NCBI GenBank assembly: GCA_028824125.1
Contig: JAPPES010000115.1
Span: 1-57,597 of the forward strand
Source: Candidatus Poribacteria bacterium
GTDB lineage: Bacteria > Poribacteria > WGA-4E > WGA-3G
Direction: 5' to 3'
Length of the DNA stretch: 57,597 nucleotides
Below are positions 33,234 through 42,528 of this stretch, piece by piece. Within the stretch, counting starts at the first letter, position 1. Each line of letters begins with the position of its first letter. The translations under genes and the position numbers were made by a program. Under the pieces are notes generated by a model. That model was not told the DNA's origin and searched no databases. It saw only the letters and a list, made by a program, of their open reading frames with translations.

Positions 33234-33252
33234 TTAGTTTGCGGACTAATAT

Positions 33253-33273
33253 GCACAAACTAACAGTTTGTGC
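33253..33273. repeat. Short palindromic repeat
   Basis: GCACAAACT-AAC-AGTTTGTGC, uninterrupted, 20 bp beyond the element at 33027-33233. Confidence 0.65.
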
Positions 33274-33371
33274 TACAACTTCTATTATCCGTTATGTTTC
33301 CCAAATAGGTTTATCAAAGTGTCCAAATAATTTTAAAATTCACTATATTTTCTATAGTTTATGGATACCAC

Positions 33372-34529
33372 TCATTTTGCCCAGAGCGGAATCAATACCT
33401 TCGTTAACTGTGCCAAACTCTCCAAATTGTGTGCAGGAAGAAAATAGTCTACATAAGGCAGGGCAGTCCGAATACCCCGGCAAATCGGTTGATAGGTGTC
33501 GCTACCAAGCAATGGATTGAGCCATAAGAGTTTATACGCATGCCGATGTAGCATCTCCATAGATCGGCGAAGCAGATCTGCATCTCCTCTATCCCATCCG
33601 TCACTGATGAGGATTACTACCGTACGATACGCAGAAAAAGACGTTGCAAACTGGCGATAGAATTCTAAAAGACTTTCACCTATCTTTGTCCCACCCGACC
33701 AATCTGGCACAACGTTCGCTACCTCATTCAGACCTTCCACCAGCCCTTTGCGCCGAAGCAATCCTGTAATGTTCGTCAAATGTGTGCTGAAAACTGCAAC
33801 TTCTACTTCTTTCAATTCCTGTTGCATACCGTAGATAAATTGGATTAGAAATTTGGCATAGCAGTCCATAGAGCCGCTTACATCACAGAGGAGCAAAATC
33901 TTTGTCTTTTTGATTTTCTGTTGTTTCCGCATGAGTTCAATCGGTTCGCCGCCGTATGCAAGACTCTTACGCCAACTTCTTCGAAAATCAATAGTCTTTC
34001 CTTTTTTGCTGATAACCTTTCGTCTACTTAATCTTGTCGCCAATACCGCCGCCAGTTTCGCGACAATTTCCCGTGCTTTCTCCATATCTTCTGGAGTAAA
34101 CTCGCTAAAATCCTTTCGCGTGAGGACTTCCTCTACACTATAAGCGATAGGGTCGTCTTCTTGTCCTTCTGCATCCTCCTTTTCCTCAAAATCCAGCCAC
34201 TGATCAAGTATGTACTCTTCATTTTCTGCATCGTATAGATCTTGCAATGCTGAAGGTTCAGGTTCATCGCCTTCGGTATCAACAGCTTGGAATTCGGGGC
34301 GTGGGTATCGCCAAAACAGGTTGAAAGCCAAATCAAACGTTTCTTTATCTTCTTGGTTAGCAATTAGATTTGTTCGTGCTGTGTGATAAAACGTTTCCCG
34401 CTCGCCGATGTCTATCAACTGAACACTGTTACACCAACTGAGTTGATTAGTTGTGGTAACTTTTATGTTCATCTTTCGGAGTAGTCGGCAGAAGTCGTTG
34501 ATCTGTTGGAGGAGGGTGTGTTCAGTCAT
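33372..34529 (-). CDS. CoxE-like VWA domain protein
   Basis: 385 residues. The C-terminal half is a von Willebrand A domain with MIDAS DxSxS at 216-220 (ILLLCDVSGSMDCY), SGGTKIGESLLEFY and VVILISDGWDRGD. The N-terminal half is helical and rich in Glu/Asp (residues 82-150), as in CoxE/YehP-like proteins. Relatives usually act with a MoxR AAA+ ATPase to insert metals or remodel complexes; none is encoded here. The ATG overlaps the upstream MNT-HEPN gene by 8 bp, so synthesis is coupled to that protein, suggesting a functional link. Confidence 0.85.
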   Translation of the reverse strand: MTEHTLLQQINDFCRLLRKMNIKVTTTNQLSWCNSVQLIDIGERETFYHTARTNLIANQEDKETFDLAFNLFWRYPRPEFQAVDTEGDEPEPSALQDLYDAENEEYILDQWLDFEEKEDAEGQEDDPIAYSVEEVLTRKDFSEFTPEDMEKAREIVAKLAAVLATRLSRRKVISKKGKTIDFRRSWRKSLAYGGEPIELMRKQQKIKKTKILLLCDVSGSMDCYAKFLIQFIYGMQQELKEVEVAVFSTHLTNITGLLRRKGLVEGLNEVANVVPDWSGGTKIGESLLEFYRQFATSFSAYRTVVILISDGWDRGDADLLRRSMEMLHRHAYKLLWLNPLLGSDTYQPICRGIRTALPYVDYFLPAHNLESLAQLTKVLIPLWAK

Positions 34530-35463
34530 TTTCCTGTTTCTTTAGGCAAGCTATGAAAACTTCTAATTCTTCAGAGAGATTAGGAAACATTTCGTTTACT
34601 CGCATAGCATTCTCCAGCATTTTTGTGTAATCCAGTTCATCTCCGTATATATATATAAAAACATGACGAAATCCGAGTAGTTTTTGTAACTCCGAGTAAG
34701 TTTTTTGGGAAAGGACAGGCGCTCGTATTGTTCTTGGTTCTGCCATCTGTTGTAAGAGGGCTTTGTGCCACTCTTTTCCCGCAGGCACTGCTTGGTCTAC
34801 CTCTTGAGCGATTCGCTCAAAAATGTTTTCCAATTGCTTATAGAAATCATAGAGATATCTGGCAATTTCAATTTCTATGCTGCGTCTGTACCGGGCGGGC
34901 GCGTCTTCAATGTTTTGCAATGCTTGGTCAATGAGCTGAACTGCGCCTTTTACTTTTGTATATCCATCAGAAATACGCTGTATTAATTCTTCACGATCCA
35001 ATGTATTTATTACCTTTCTTTGGATAGTTGCTTGACAATTTTTGTGGAGTCCTGTTTCACCTTTCTGAATTGGAATCGCTTGGTTCTGAACGCGTTCACG
35101 AAACAGTCCTTTACAATTTTCGAAATAAATCAAATCAATTTTAAATTCTTGGCTAAAGCCAATTATTTCCGCAACGGCGCGCAAATATAGGTCGGACGAA
35201 AGTCCCCAGACAGCAATATCAATATCCGACCTTTTGGAAAACCATTTTTGTTGTGCAAGCGACCCGAATACTGCGACCTGTGTTGCCCCAAAGTCTTCAT
35301 AGAGCATGTTTGCTACTTGATGTGCCGTTTGCCAGGCACGTTGCAGCAACGCCTCATCCACCTTCCGATTTCGGAAATGCTCATCAAGGCGGCGGCTGTA
35401 TTCTGCTAACTCTTCCGGTGATAGGTCTTTCGCTGTGCGATAGGTGTCTGTAGGTTGAGACAT
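34522..35463 (-). CDS. Fused MNT nucleotidyltransferase-HEPN protein, copy 1
   Basis: 313 residues. After a helical N-terminus, residues 60-135 form a minimal nucleotidyltransferase: AVFGSLAQQKWFSKRSDIDIAVWG with G67-S68 and D80/D82, and D110 in FKIDLI. Residues 148-310 are helical and HEPN/HepT-like; the region where R-x4-H is expected reads FRHVFIY (R266, Tyr271 instead of His). Usually MNT (antitoxin) and HEPN (toxin RNase) are separate genes; here they are one chain. AAAGG precedes ATG 35463. Its first 57 residues equal those of copy 2. Confidence 0.75.
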   Translation of the reverse strand: MSQPTDTYRTAKDLSPEELAEYSRRLDEHFRNRKVDEALLQRAWQTAHQVANMLYEDFGATQVAVFGSLAQQKWFSKRSDIDIAVWGLSSDLYLRAVAEIIGFSQEFKIDLIYFENCKGLFRERVQNQAIPIQKGETGLHKNCQATIQRKVINTLDREELIQRISDGYTKVKGAVQLIDQALQNIEDAPARYRRSIEIEIARYLYDFYKQLENIFERIAQEVDQAVPAGKEWHKALLQQMAEPRTIRAPVLSQKTYSELQKLLGFRHVFIYIYGDELDYTKMLENAMRVNEMFPNLSEELEVFIACLKKQEND

Positions 35464-35481
35464 ATCAAAACCTTTAATTGG

Positions 35482-36447
35482 CTAACTTTCATCTGACTTC
35501 TGCTTTTCTAAACAAGTAATAAACACATCCAATTCAGTAGAGAGAGTATCAAATACTTTGTGCACCCGCTTTGCGTTCTTTAGTGCTTTTTTCGTATTTA
35601 GTTCAAAGACATAGATATTTCTAAAACGATGCCGGAATTTTAAAATGCGATTTAAACTCACAAATGTTTTTTGAGAAATCACTGGTGGACGCAACCCATG
35701 TGATGATACCATTTGTTGTAATAGGTCTTTATGCCATCCATCATCTGTAGGTATGTGCATGTCAATATCTTGAGCGATACGCTTAAATATGTTTTCAAGA
35801 CCCGTATAGAAATTAACGACATTTTGAGCTAACAAGGCTTCTTGTCCTTTCCTATATTTAACAGGTACTTCATCAATGTCCTGTAAACTCTCCCTAATTT
35901 CTTTAGCAACACGTTCTATTTTTTCGCGTTCATCGGTGATTCTTGTGATCAGTTTTCGCTTATTCACTTTGTAGGTTTCCTTTCTCTTTGCCGGCAGAAA
36001 AGTCTGCCCCGTGGTGTTTTCCAATATGGTAAAATCTATTTCCTCCTTTTGGATAAAAATGGCTTGAGTTTGAAGTCTTTTTCGAAAACGTCCTTTAGTC
36101 TCACCAAAATTGACTAAATCGATTTTGAACTCTGAACTAAAACCAACCGTTTTCCAAAGTGCGTCAAGATATGTATCCCCTGAAAGTCCCCAGACAGCAA
36201 TATCTATATCCGAGCCTTTTGAGAACCAGTCTCGCTCAGCGAGCGAACCGAACACAGCAACTTGCGTTGCCTCAAAGTCTTCATAGAGCATGTTTGCTAC
36301 TTGATGTGCTGTTTGCCAGGCGCGTTGCAGCAACGCCTCATCCACCTTCCGATTTCGGAAATGCTCATCAAGGCGGCGGCTGTATTCTGCTAACTCTTCT
36401 GGTGATAGGTCTTTTGCTGTGCGATAGGTGTCTGTGGGTTGAGACAT
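35482..36447 (-). CDS. Fused MNT nucleotidyltransferase-HEPN protein, copy 2
   Basis: 321 residues, a paralogue of the 34522 protein. The nucleotidyltransferase signature is AVFGSLAERDWFSKGSDIDIAVWG, with FKIDLVNF supplying the third acid. The C-terminal helical part is HEPN-like with FRHRFRNIYVFEL where the catalytic R-x4-H should be, again lacking a correctly placed His. The first 57 residues and the underlying roughly 180 bp are almost identical to copy 1, while the rest is well diverged. TGGAG precedes the start. It lies 18 bp upstream of copy 1 and 32 bp downstream of a lipoprotein gene. Confidence 0.75.
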   Translation of the reverse strand: MSQPTDTYRTAKDLSPEELAEYSRRLDEHFRNRKVDEALLQRAWQTAHQVANMLYEDFEATQVAVFGSLAERDWFSKGSDIDIAVWGLSGDTYLDALWKTVGFSSEFKIDLVNFGETKGRFRKRLQTQAIFIQKEEIDFTILENTTGQTFLPAKRKETYKVNKRKLITRITDEREKIERVAKEIRESLQDIDEVPVKYRKGQEALLAQNVVNFYTGLENIFKRIAQDIDMHIPTDDGWHKDLLQQMVSSHGLRPPVISQKTFVSLNRILKFRHRFRNIYVFELNTKKALKNAKRVHKVFDTLSTELDVFITCLEKQKSDES

Positions 36448-36479
36448 ATCAAAACTCCATTCAATCGCTGCATCGGATA

Positions 36480-36941
36480 TTACTCGGTACTTTCAGGGAA
36501 CGGAAGTTGACTTACCATCCAGTTCCCCCTCGGTTTGACGGTGGCAGCAAAACATTTTTCACCCGCACATACTCTTGCAACGACAGGGTTAATCTCTATT
36601 TTCAAATCAAACATACTGATCTGTATGTTCCCGCCAACTATTGACCAAGAACCACCTTCGTGGACATAATTTACGGTAGGCGATTTTACTGCAATACGTT
36701 TAAAACTTGCTTCGCCTTTTTTAGTGACATGAAAAGTCAAATCAAAGCTGTAACCTTCACCTTTAGCAGTATAATGGCAACTCTCTCCCGGTTGCAGCTT
36801 TAACCCTGCAACAGCAGGTTGTGGGGGTCTGGGTTTCTGTCCTAACAGCGTTGAAAGACAACCTATAAAGCAAAATGATGTAAATAATAGAATCGGTAAG
36901 GCAAAGCTGACAAATTTTAGGATATGTTTATTGGGTTTCAT
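36480..36941 (-). CDS. Small putative lipoprotein
   Basis: 153 residues with a hydrophobic leader and lipobox FIGC (ILLFTSFCFIGC), then a beta-rich domain (GLKLQPGESCHYTAKGEGYSFDLTFHVTK..., GGNIQISMFDLKIEINPVVARVCAGEKCFAATV). Two Cys in CAGEKC may form a disulfide. No family recognised. AAGGAG precedes ATG 36941. It is the first gene of the minus-strand unit leading to the MNT-HEPN and VWA genes, though it may simply be adjacent. Confidence 0.65.
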   Translation of the reverse strand: MKPNKHILKFVSFALPILLFTSFCFIGCLSTLLGQKPRPPQPAVAGLKLQPGESCHYTAKGEGYSFDLTFHVTKKGEASFKRIAVKSPTVNYVHEGGSWSIVGGNIQISMFDLKIEINPVVARVCAGEKCFAATVKPRGNWMVSQLPFPESTE

Positions 36942-37233
36942 GGATTTCTCCTTATTGCAAATGGATTGTGGTTATAGCTAAATTGGGTATTTTGTTCCAT
37001 ATTACTGTGTAATAGGATACCAGAAAAGTGCTATAAATTCAAGCAAAGAAAAGAGACTTGATTGGAAAGATAAAGTGATAGAATTTGATTGTATTCGTCA
37101 TGATTTTACTATTTTATGTGCATGCAAATTTGTTGTTAGAAGTCGGGACCGAGAGGTCGTTCCTACAAGAAAAGGGTTGATGTGAACAATAGTATCCGTG
37201 TTTTAAATAATTCTGTACATAATCGTTGTTGGG

Positions 37234-39300
37234 TTATTTTGCTTTGATGACAACAAGCGTTACATCGTCCTCCTGTGGTTTTCCGTCTGCCCATGAAGTG
37301 CTGCCTTCAATAATGTGTCTAATAATTGCTTTTGGAGATTTGTCAGCAATTTCAGTAAATAGTTCCTTTGTTTTTGGATAATCTAACATCTCGTTTTCAA
37401 GATTCAGCATTTCGGGTAAGCCGTCACTCATCAGCAGGATGGTATCACCGGACTGAAGTTCAAACGATGCTTCTTCTCGGTCGGTTCCAATAACTCCACC
37501 CAACGGCATTCCTTCAAGAAGTATCTCTTCTACCATGTTTTCCTCTGATCGATAGATGAGAGGCGGTGGCATTCCCGCGGATGCAAGCGTTAGTGTATTG
37601 TCATTGAATGTAGCGAGCGTCATTGCCATGTATAGCCGTTTCAGATTCATGCTCTTTATACCTTGCGAGATACGTTCAAGAATTTGTAAATTCCCTGCTC
37701 CTGGTGCGGATGTTTTAAAAAGACTCTTGACGGCGGAAACGACAAGACCTGCATTCATACCGTGACCTGTTGCGTCTCCGATTGCGATAGTGAGTTGACC
37801 GTCGTCAGTGAGATTGAAATCATAATAGTCACCACCGACCTCTGTCGCGGGGCGCATCTCAAAAGCCACATCAAGATTGGGAAGTTCAGGTGGAGCATCT
37901 GGTAGCATTGACATTTGGAGTTTGCGTGCTTCTTCCAATTCCTCTGTTTTGCGGGTGTTTTCAACTTCCAAAAGTTGGCGTTCAAGCTCCTCTGTTTCAA
38001 GTTTTCGTCTGGTTCTGGAGACGTTGCGGGCAAGATATACCGACATGGAAAAAAGTGGCGCAAGGAATAAAATGATTACTGTCAATTCCCAAGCAATATC
38101 GTGACCTGTTCGTGAAACGATAAAACCGAATATGAATGGAAGGACAAAAGGCGAGAGTGAACCAAGTCCAAATATCCACGCGCTATCTTTTCTCTTAAAG
38201 ATAGCAACGATTATCACTCGGATCATTTCTAAAGACGTTAAAATCGTAAACGAAAATAAAAGAGGAAATATTGATACTTTGCCGATGCTAAATGAATTGG
38301 TACTCGTAATATCAAAGATGATTTTATCTATATCAGATAGACCAACAAAAAGGGTGATACCCCATCCAGTTAGAAAGATCCAAAAGAGTTTGGGCAGCTT
38401 CGAATAAAAAAGCGTATACAGAAACAACATTCCTGATAAAAAGATGAGTACATAAACACTAACAAGTAACCGAAGCAGATATAGAAGTTGTGTCGCACTT
38501 GTTGCTAATATGAAAAATTGGAAGATAATAAAAACAAATGCACCGATACTTCCTGTTAATAAAGCAAAATAGAGGTTTTCCCTTGCACGGGGATAAAAGA
38601 AAAACAGCAGTAAATGCTGCAACATCAGAAAGACGGGAATCGCTGTCCATACCATCTGTAAAGTGGTGCCTTGGCGAACCATTGTGACACGCGATTTGAT
38701 GCTTTCATTCAGTGGGGCAACAACAAGCCCAAAGCCAAGAACAGGTGTTGACTGATAAGAAGAGAAGTTGGAATACCGAACTGCGATGACATGATCAGTT
38801 TTACCGGAAAACGTGATGACCTGTGGGTTACGCTCCCAATAGTGTTCCTCTTCCTCTTTCCGCGTTCCCACTTTACCAAAAGCATAAAGCAACTCGCCAT
38901 CAAGGTAGATTTCAGAAGCACCCGCCTGATATGCCACATGGAGTGCCAAAGGCGTATTCTTAAGTTTTTCATCCTGAACAGTAAAATGTAGTCTAAACCA
39001 ACCAATGCCTTCCCATCCGCTTTTAGGCAGTTCCTTTTGAGATAGCAGGGTGCTAACGGATTCCCAATCGGTATCGTCGTAAGCCGGATTCGCCCATTCT
39101 GGATTATCACCTGGATGATACTTCCATGGGGATTTGAGCCAATTCATTGCCACTGAGCGCACAGCGTCTAATGTTAGTACAAGTTTGCCGGTGACAGGTG
39201 TAGGTTCGGTGTCTTGCGCAGATACTTGAGGAATAAATCCTGACGCCACTAAAATGAGATGGAATATTAGAATAAACTTGTGTTTCATAAAAAACAGCAT
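37234..39300 (-). CDS. Membrane-bound SpoIIE/RsbU-type PP2C phosphatase with sensor domains
   Basis: 688 residues. Signal peptide (about 1-28); an extracytoplasmic jelly-roll domain (KSPWKYHPGDNPEWANPAYDDTDW... GWFRLHFTV, ASEIYLDGELLYAFGKVG) typical of galactose-binding-like sensor folds; seven hydrophobic segments (about 220-430); a coiled coil (RTRRKLETEELERQLLEVENTRKTEEL); then a PPM/SpoIIE phosphatase (ATEVGGDYYDF, IAIGDATGHGMNAGLV, LLMSDGLPE, EDDVTLVVIK). It should sense an external ligand and dephosphorylate an anti-sigma antagonist in the cytoplasm. No partner kinase or antagonist is nearby. ATG 39288 is an alternative start. Confidence 0.88.
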   Translation of the reverse strand: MLFFMKHKFILIFHLILVASGFIPQVSAQDTEPTPVTGKLVLTLDAVRSVAMNWLKSPWKYHPGDNPEWANPAYDDTDWESVSTLLSQKELPKSGWEGIGWFRLHFTVQDEKLKNTPLALHVAYQAGASEIYLDGELLYAFGKVGTRKEEEEHYWERNPQVITFSGKTDHVIAVRYSNFSSYQSTPVLGFGLVVAPLNESIKSRVTMVRQGTTLQMVWTAIPVFLMLQHLLLFFFYPRARENLYFALLTGSIGAFVFIIFQFFILATSATQLLYLLRLLVSVYVLIFLSGMLFLYTLFYSKLPKLFWIFLTGWGITLFVGLSDIDKIIFDITSTNSFSIGKVSIFPLLFSFTILTSLEMIRVIIVAIFKRKDSAWIFGLGSLSPFVLPFIFGFIVSRTGHDIAWELTVIILFLAPLFSMSVYLARNVSRTRRKLETEELERQLLEVENTRKTEELEEARKLQMSMLPDAPPELPNLDVAFEMRPATEVGGDYYDFNLTDDGQLTIAIGDATGHGMNAGLVVSAVKSLFKTSAPGAGNLQILERISQGIKSMNLKRLYMAMTLATFNDNTLTLASAGMPPPLIYRSEENMVEEILLEGMPLGGVIGTDREEASFELQSGDTILLMSDGLPEMLNLENEMLDYPKTKELFTEIADKSPKAIIRHIIEGSTSWADGKPQEDDVTLVVIKAK

Positions 39301-39572
39301 GCTTTCAAAGTGTTGTGTTTCATAAGGGATTACTCCTGCAGACTTTAAAAATATAACAAATTTTGTCCAAAGATAGCAAGCGTATTTTGAGGTAGATCAG
39401 GGTTATTTAGTTTTCGATATTTTTGATGATTTTTTGCTATGACGTTAATCTTATGTATTGCCATCTTGTCCGTGTCTTTAGTCCCGTAGGGACGCAATGT
39501 TTATAGAAAAATGTTGTCCCTTCCCTCTTGAGTTCCGTAGGAACGGCATATTTATTATTGATGTGCTTCGAA

Positions 39573-39710
39573 ACATATCGTCCCTACGGGACTAAGGGAT
39601 GAGGTTGTCCGCGCTGCTATAAACATATCGTCCCTACGGGACTGAAGAGTGCTTAAAATGTTCCGAATATGCATAATGAAAAATTACCGAATTAATAAAT
39701 TAATCTTCAT
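39573..39710. mobile_element. Partial small inverted-repeat element (family 1)
   Basis: Near-identical to 33104-33233, including ACATATCGTCCCTACGGGAC twice, TGTTCCGAATATGCATAATG and the TTAATCTTCAT end. A matching left end ATGAAGATTAA is not visible upstream, so the copy is truncated or rearranged. It is followed by TTAGATTGTG, the right half of a palindrome. Confidence 0.7.
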
Positions 39711-39736
39711 TTAGATTGTGCATGTGGGGACGCAAA

Positions 39737-39941
39737 CCATAGGTGTCAATTTAAGGAATATTATCTGTCCTTTGGATGTGTTCAGTCCAGAAATTAATAT
39801 CGAATGTGCGTTTGTGCAGTAGGAGCGAGCTTCGCTCGCGACATCGGACGCAGGGTCGCGAGCGAAGCTCGCTCCTACAGAAAACATCGGGCTTGAAAAG
39901 CCCTCCCACAAGAAAATCAAGCACTAAATTGACACCTATGG
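39737..39941. mobile_element. Small inverted-repeat element (family 2, copy B) with a long hairpin
   Basis: 205 bp with perfect 17-bp ends CCATAGGTGTCAATTTA (39737-39753) and TAAATTGACACCTATGG (39925-39941). Inside, 39819-39842 and 39855-39878 are perfect 24-bp inverted arms beginning GTAGGAGCGAGCTTCGCTC, similar in wording to REP palindromes known from Pseudomonas. The interior differs from copies A and C, so the ends are conserved while the cargo varies. Confidence 0.7.
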
Positions 39942-40000
39942 ATAATGCCCTATCATCATATAGAAATGGTATAACACATAAATTTGAAGATGTCTTGCAC

Positions 40001-42325
40001 CTACTGTAACTTCAACGGGATGTCCAGTGTCTGCGGTAACAAACACTCCGTTTCATTGCAAGCCTGATAATTGAGCTTTAAGATGATCGAAACGTTTTTC
40101 TTGATAGGTGCATTTGCTTTCCGTTTCAACTTCAGAGGAATTGTAAACGTTTTCTCATAAACGTTCAAAGATTCTGTGCTAAACCCAAATTGCACCGATT
40201 TGCCTTTCGGATACTTTACTTCAAAAATCTCAACTGGAGCGTCTTTTGCTACAGTGAGAGTAGTCGGAATTAAGTTACCCTGACCTGCTGGATTTGCATT
40301 AATGTGCCAACCTGCCGCAATTTTAACCTGAATTTCCACGTCAAATTGTTTGTCCGTAGTGAGCGTTTTAACTTTTGCTGTTGCCGTTACAAGTGATTGC
40401 GTTAAACCGTCAAGTTCCTGTTTGCTTCGCTGTGTTGGCATATCACGATTTTCGCCTAAGCTTAAGTACCCGTTGAGCGCATAAAGCATGTGCATAAAAG
40501 ATGAGGGCGTTACTTCCATTGCTTGGCTGAAACTAAGAAGTGTTTTCTTAGCATAGTTTCGGTAATTTGGCTCAAGCATTAAGAGGTTGTTGACTGCCAC
40601 TGCGTTCCCAGAAGGAATTGCGGAATCGTGAGGTTTTTTGGTGCGAACAATCAGCTGCTTCGCATCTGCCTTTGTAAAATAGAACCCCCCATTTTTGTCG
40701 TCCCAAAAAAGTTGAATCATCTTATCAGTTAGGGTTGTCGCTTCACGTAGCCAACGTTCTTCTTCAGTAGCACTATGCAATCCGATCAGACCATGCGTGA
40801 AAAACGCGTAATCATCAAGATAAGCATCGTACTTCGTAACGCCAGCGGTGTATGTGTGCCATAATTCACCGTTCGGTTTTCTCAGCGTGTTGAGAATAAA
40901 CTGTGCGGCTTTTGATGCAGCGGTGAGATACTGCTCCTCGCCAAGCACTTCGTATCCATAGGCAAGTGCATCTATCATTAAGCCGTTCCAACTGACAATG
41001 ATCTTTGTATCCAGCAGTGGGCGTTCGCGTTCAAACCGAGCTGCTAAAAGTGTTTCTCGCGCAGATTTCAAAGACTTGAGAGAGGCTTCCGATTCTGCTG
41101 CGTTAGGCACATAGAGAACATTTTTGCCTTCAAAGTTTGGTCCCTTATCCACACCGTAAACGGAGGTGAACTGTTGGAAATCTTTTTGAGGGAGAGCGTT
41201 TTTAACTTCATCTGCTGTCCAAACATAGTATTTTCCCTCCTCTGCGTCCGTTTCCGCGTCTAACGCAGAATAGAAACCGCCTTCCGGTGCTGTCATCTCA
41301 CGAAAAATAAAACCGAATATCTCCTCAGCAATGCGGCGGTACTGCGGTTTTTTTGTTAACTGAAAAGCTTGAAGATATATTTTCGCCAATTGCGCGTTGT
41401 CGTACAGCATCTTTTCAAAATGAGGCACGAGCCACTTCGCGTCAACTGAATATCTATGAAATCCGCCGCCGATTTGGTCATAAATCCCACCGTAAGCCAT
41501 CATATCTAAGGTCCGTGTCACCATTCTCATCAACGATTCGTCAGAAGTGCGTTCATATTCCTTTAACAAAAATTCCAGATTCGCAGGACTTGGAAATTTA
41601 GGAGCATCGCTAAATCCGCCATAAGCGTGTTTGTAGTTAGTTTTTAGGTGTGCAACAGCGGCAGAGATAAGGGAACGCTCAAGGGATTTAGCAGTGAGAG
41701 CGGAAAATCCTGTACTTATTGCGCCTTCAATGACTTGTGTTATCCGATTCGCAGAGTCAATTACCTCTGCTTCTCGTGTTACCCATGCTTCATGCACTGC
41801 GGTCAAAATCGTTGGAAAACCGGGTCTATTCGGCATATCTGTTGGCGGGAAATACGTGCCAGCAAAGAAAGGTTTCAAATCAGGCGTAAGAAAGACTGAG
41901 TTTGGCCACCCGCCACGTTGCATTAATAGCTGTGTTGCGGTCATATAAATTTCGTCTAAGTCAGGTCGTTCCTCTCTATCAATTTTGATGTTGATGAAGT
42001 TTTTGTTCATCTGCTCAGCAATTTCTGGATTTGAGAAGACTTTCCGCTCCATTACGTGACACCAGTAACACGTGGAATAGCCAACGGAGAGAAAAATAGG
42101 TTTGTTTTCTTTTTTCGCGCGTTCTAATGCTTCATCACTCCAAGGATACCATTCAACAGGATTGTGTGCGTGCAGCAGTAGATAAGGGCTTGTTTCATGG
42201 ATGAGCCGATTGGTCCATTTCCATGAACCGTCCGGATTTTTGAGAGCGCTTTCATCTGCACTTCCCATCCAAGCGATATTTAGCAGAATTAGACTACAAA
42301 AGATATTTCGCATTGTTTTTTTCAT
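40001..42325 (-). CDS. YyaL/DUF255 thioredoxin-like protein fused to a DsbD-alpha-like domain
   Basis: 774 residues with a signal peptide ([16 protein letters not shown]). Residues 40-200 are the DUF255 thioredoxin fold: [32 protein letters not shown] with C86 and C89, [40 protein letters not shown]; then an alpha/alpha-toroid (about 220-600) as in YyaL/spermatogenesis protein 20. The last 120 residues resemble the N-terminal domain of DsbD ([26 protein letters not shown] with paired Cys). A periplasmic thiol-redox role is likely. AAGGTG precedes the ATG. Confidence 0.85.
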   Translation of the reverse strand: MKKTMRNIFCSLILLNIAWMGSADESALKNPDGSWKWTNRLIHETSPYLLLHAHNPVEWYPWSDEALERAKKENKPIFLSVGYSTCYWCHVMERKVFSNPEIAEQMNKNFINIKIDREERPDLDEIYMTATQLLMQRGGWPNSVFLTPDLKPFFAGTYFPPTDMPNRPGFPTILTAVHEAWVTREAEVIDSANRITQVIEGAISTGFSALTAKSLERSLISAAVAHLKTNYKHAYGGFSDAPKFPSPANLEFLLKEYERTSDESLMRMVTRTLDMMAYGGIYDQIGGGFHRYSVDAKWLVPHFEKMLYDNAQLAKIYLQAFQLTKKPQYRRIAEEIFGFIFREMTAPEGGFYSALDAETDAEEGKYYVWTADEVKNALPQKDFQQFTSVYGVDKGPNFEGKNVLYVPNAAESEASLKSLKSARETLLAARFERERPLLDTKIIVSWNGLMIDALAYGYEVLGEEQYLTAASKAAQFILNTLRKPNGELWHTYTAGVTKYDAYLDDYAFFTHGLIGLHSATEEERWLREATTLTDKMIQLFWDDKNGGFYFTKADAKQLIVRTKKPHDSAIPSGNAVAVNNLLMLEPNYRNYAKKTLLSFSQAMEVTPSSFMHMLYALNGYLSLGENRDMPTQRSKQELDGLTQSLVTATAKVKTLTTDKQFDVEIQVKIAAGWHINANPAGQGNLIPTTLTVAKDAPVEIFEVKYPKGKSVQFGFSTESLNVYEKTFTIPLKLKRKANAPIKKNVSIILKLNYQACNETECLLPQTLDIPLKLQ

Positions 42326-42453
42326 GATTTCACCTTGTCATTTTTATATCATCTATGGATTATTACTTCAACTCAGAAAGCATATTTACACAAATTATAC
42401 ATCTACTTACACAGTTAGTCAAATCAAAGATTGACTTCAAATTCAACGCTAAT

Positions 42454-42482
42454 TTGACTTCACTCCACTGTTATGATATACT
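42454..42482 (+). promoter_or_regulatory. Sigma70-type promoter of moaDE
   Basis: -35 TTGACT (42454-42459), 17-bp spacer, -10 TATACT (42477-42482), about 45 bp upstream of moaD. Confidence 0.65.
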
Positions 42483-42528
42483 GTTTAGAAACTATATTTG
42501 ACCTGAAATAAACAGCGAAGGAGCCCTA

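Larger units (their letters stand above)
32967..33371. other. Non-coding stretch filled by repeats
   Basis: Contains the family 1 element 33027-33233, its flanking split palindrome and a further intact palindrome at 33253-33273. No gene seen. Confidence 0.65.
39301..40000. other. 700-bp non-coding stretch with repeats
   Basis: Holds inverted CCCGTAGGGACG segments from 39482, the truncated family 1 element ending at 39710, the family 2 element 39737-39941 and its hairpin. No gene is seen. Confidence 0.65.
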
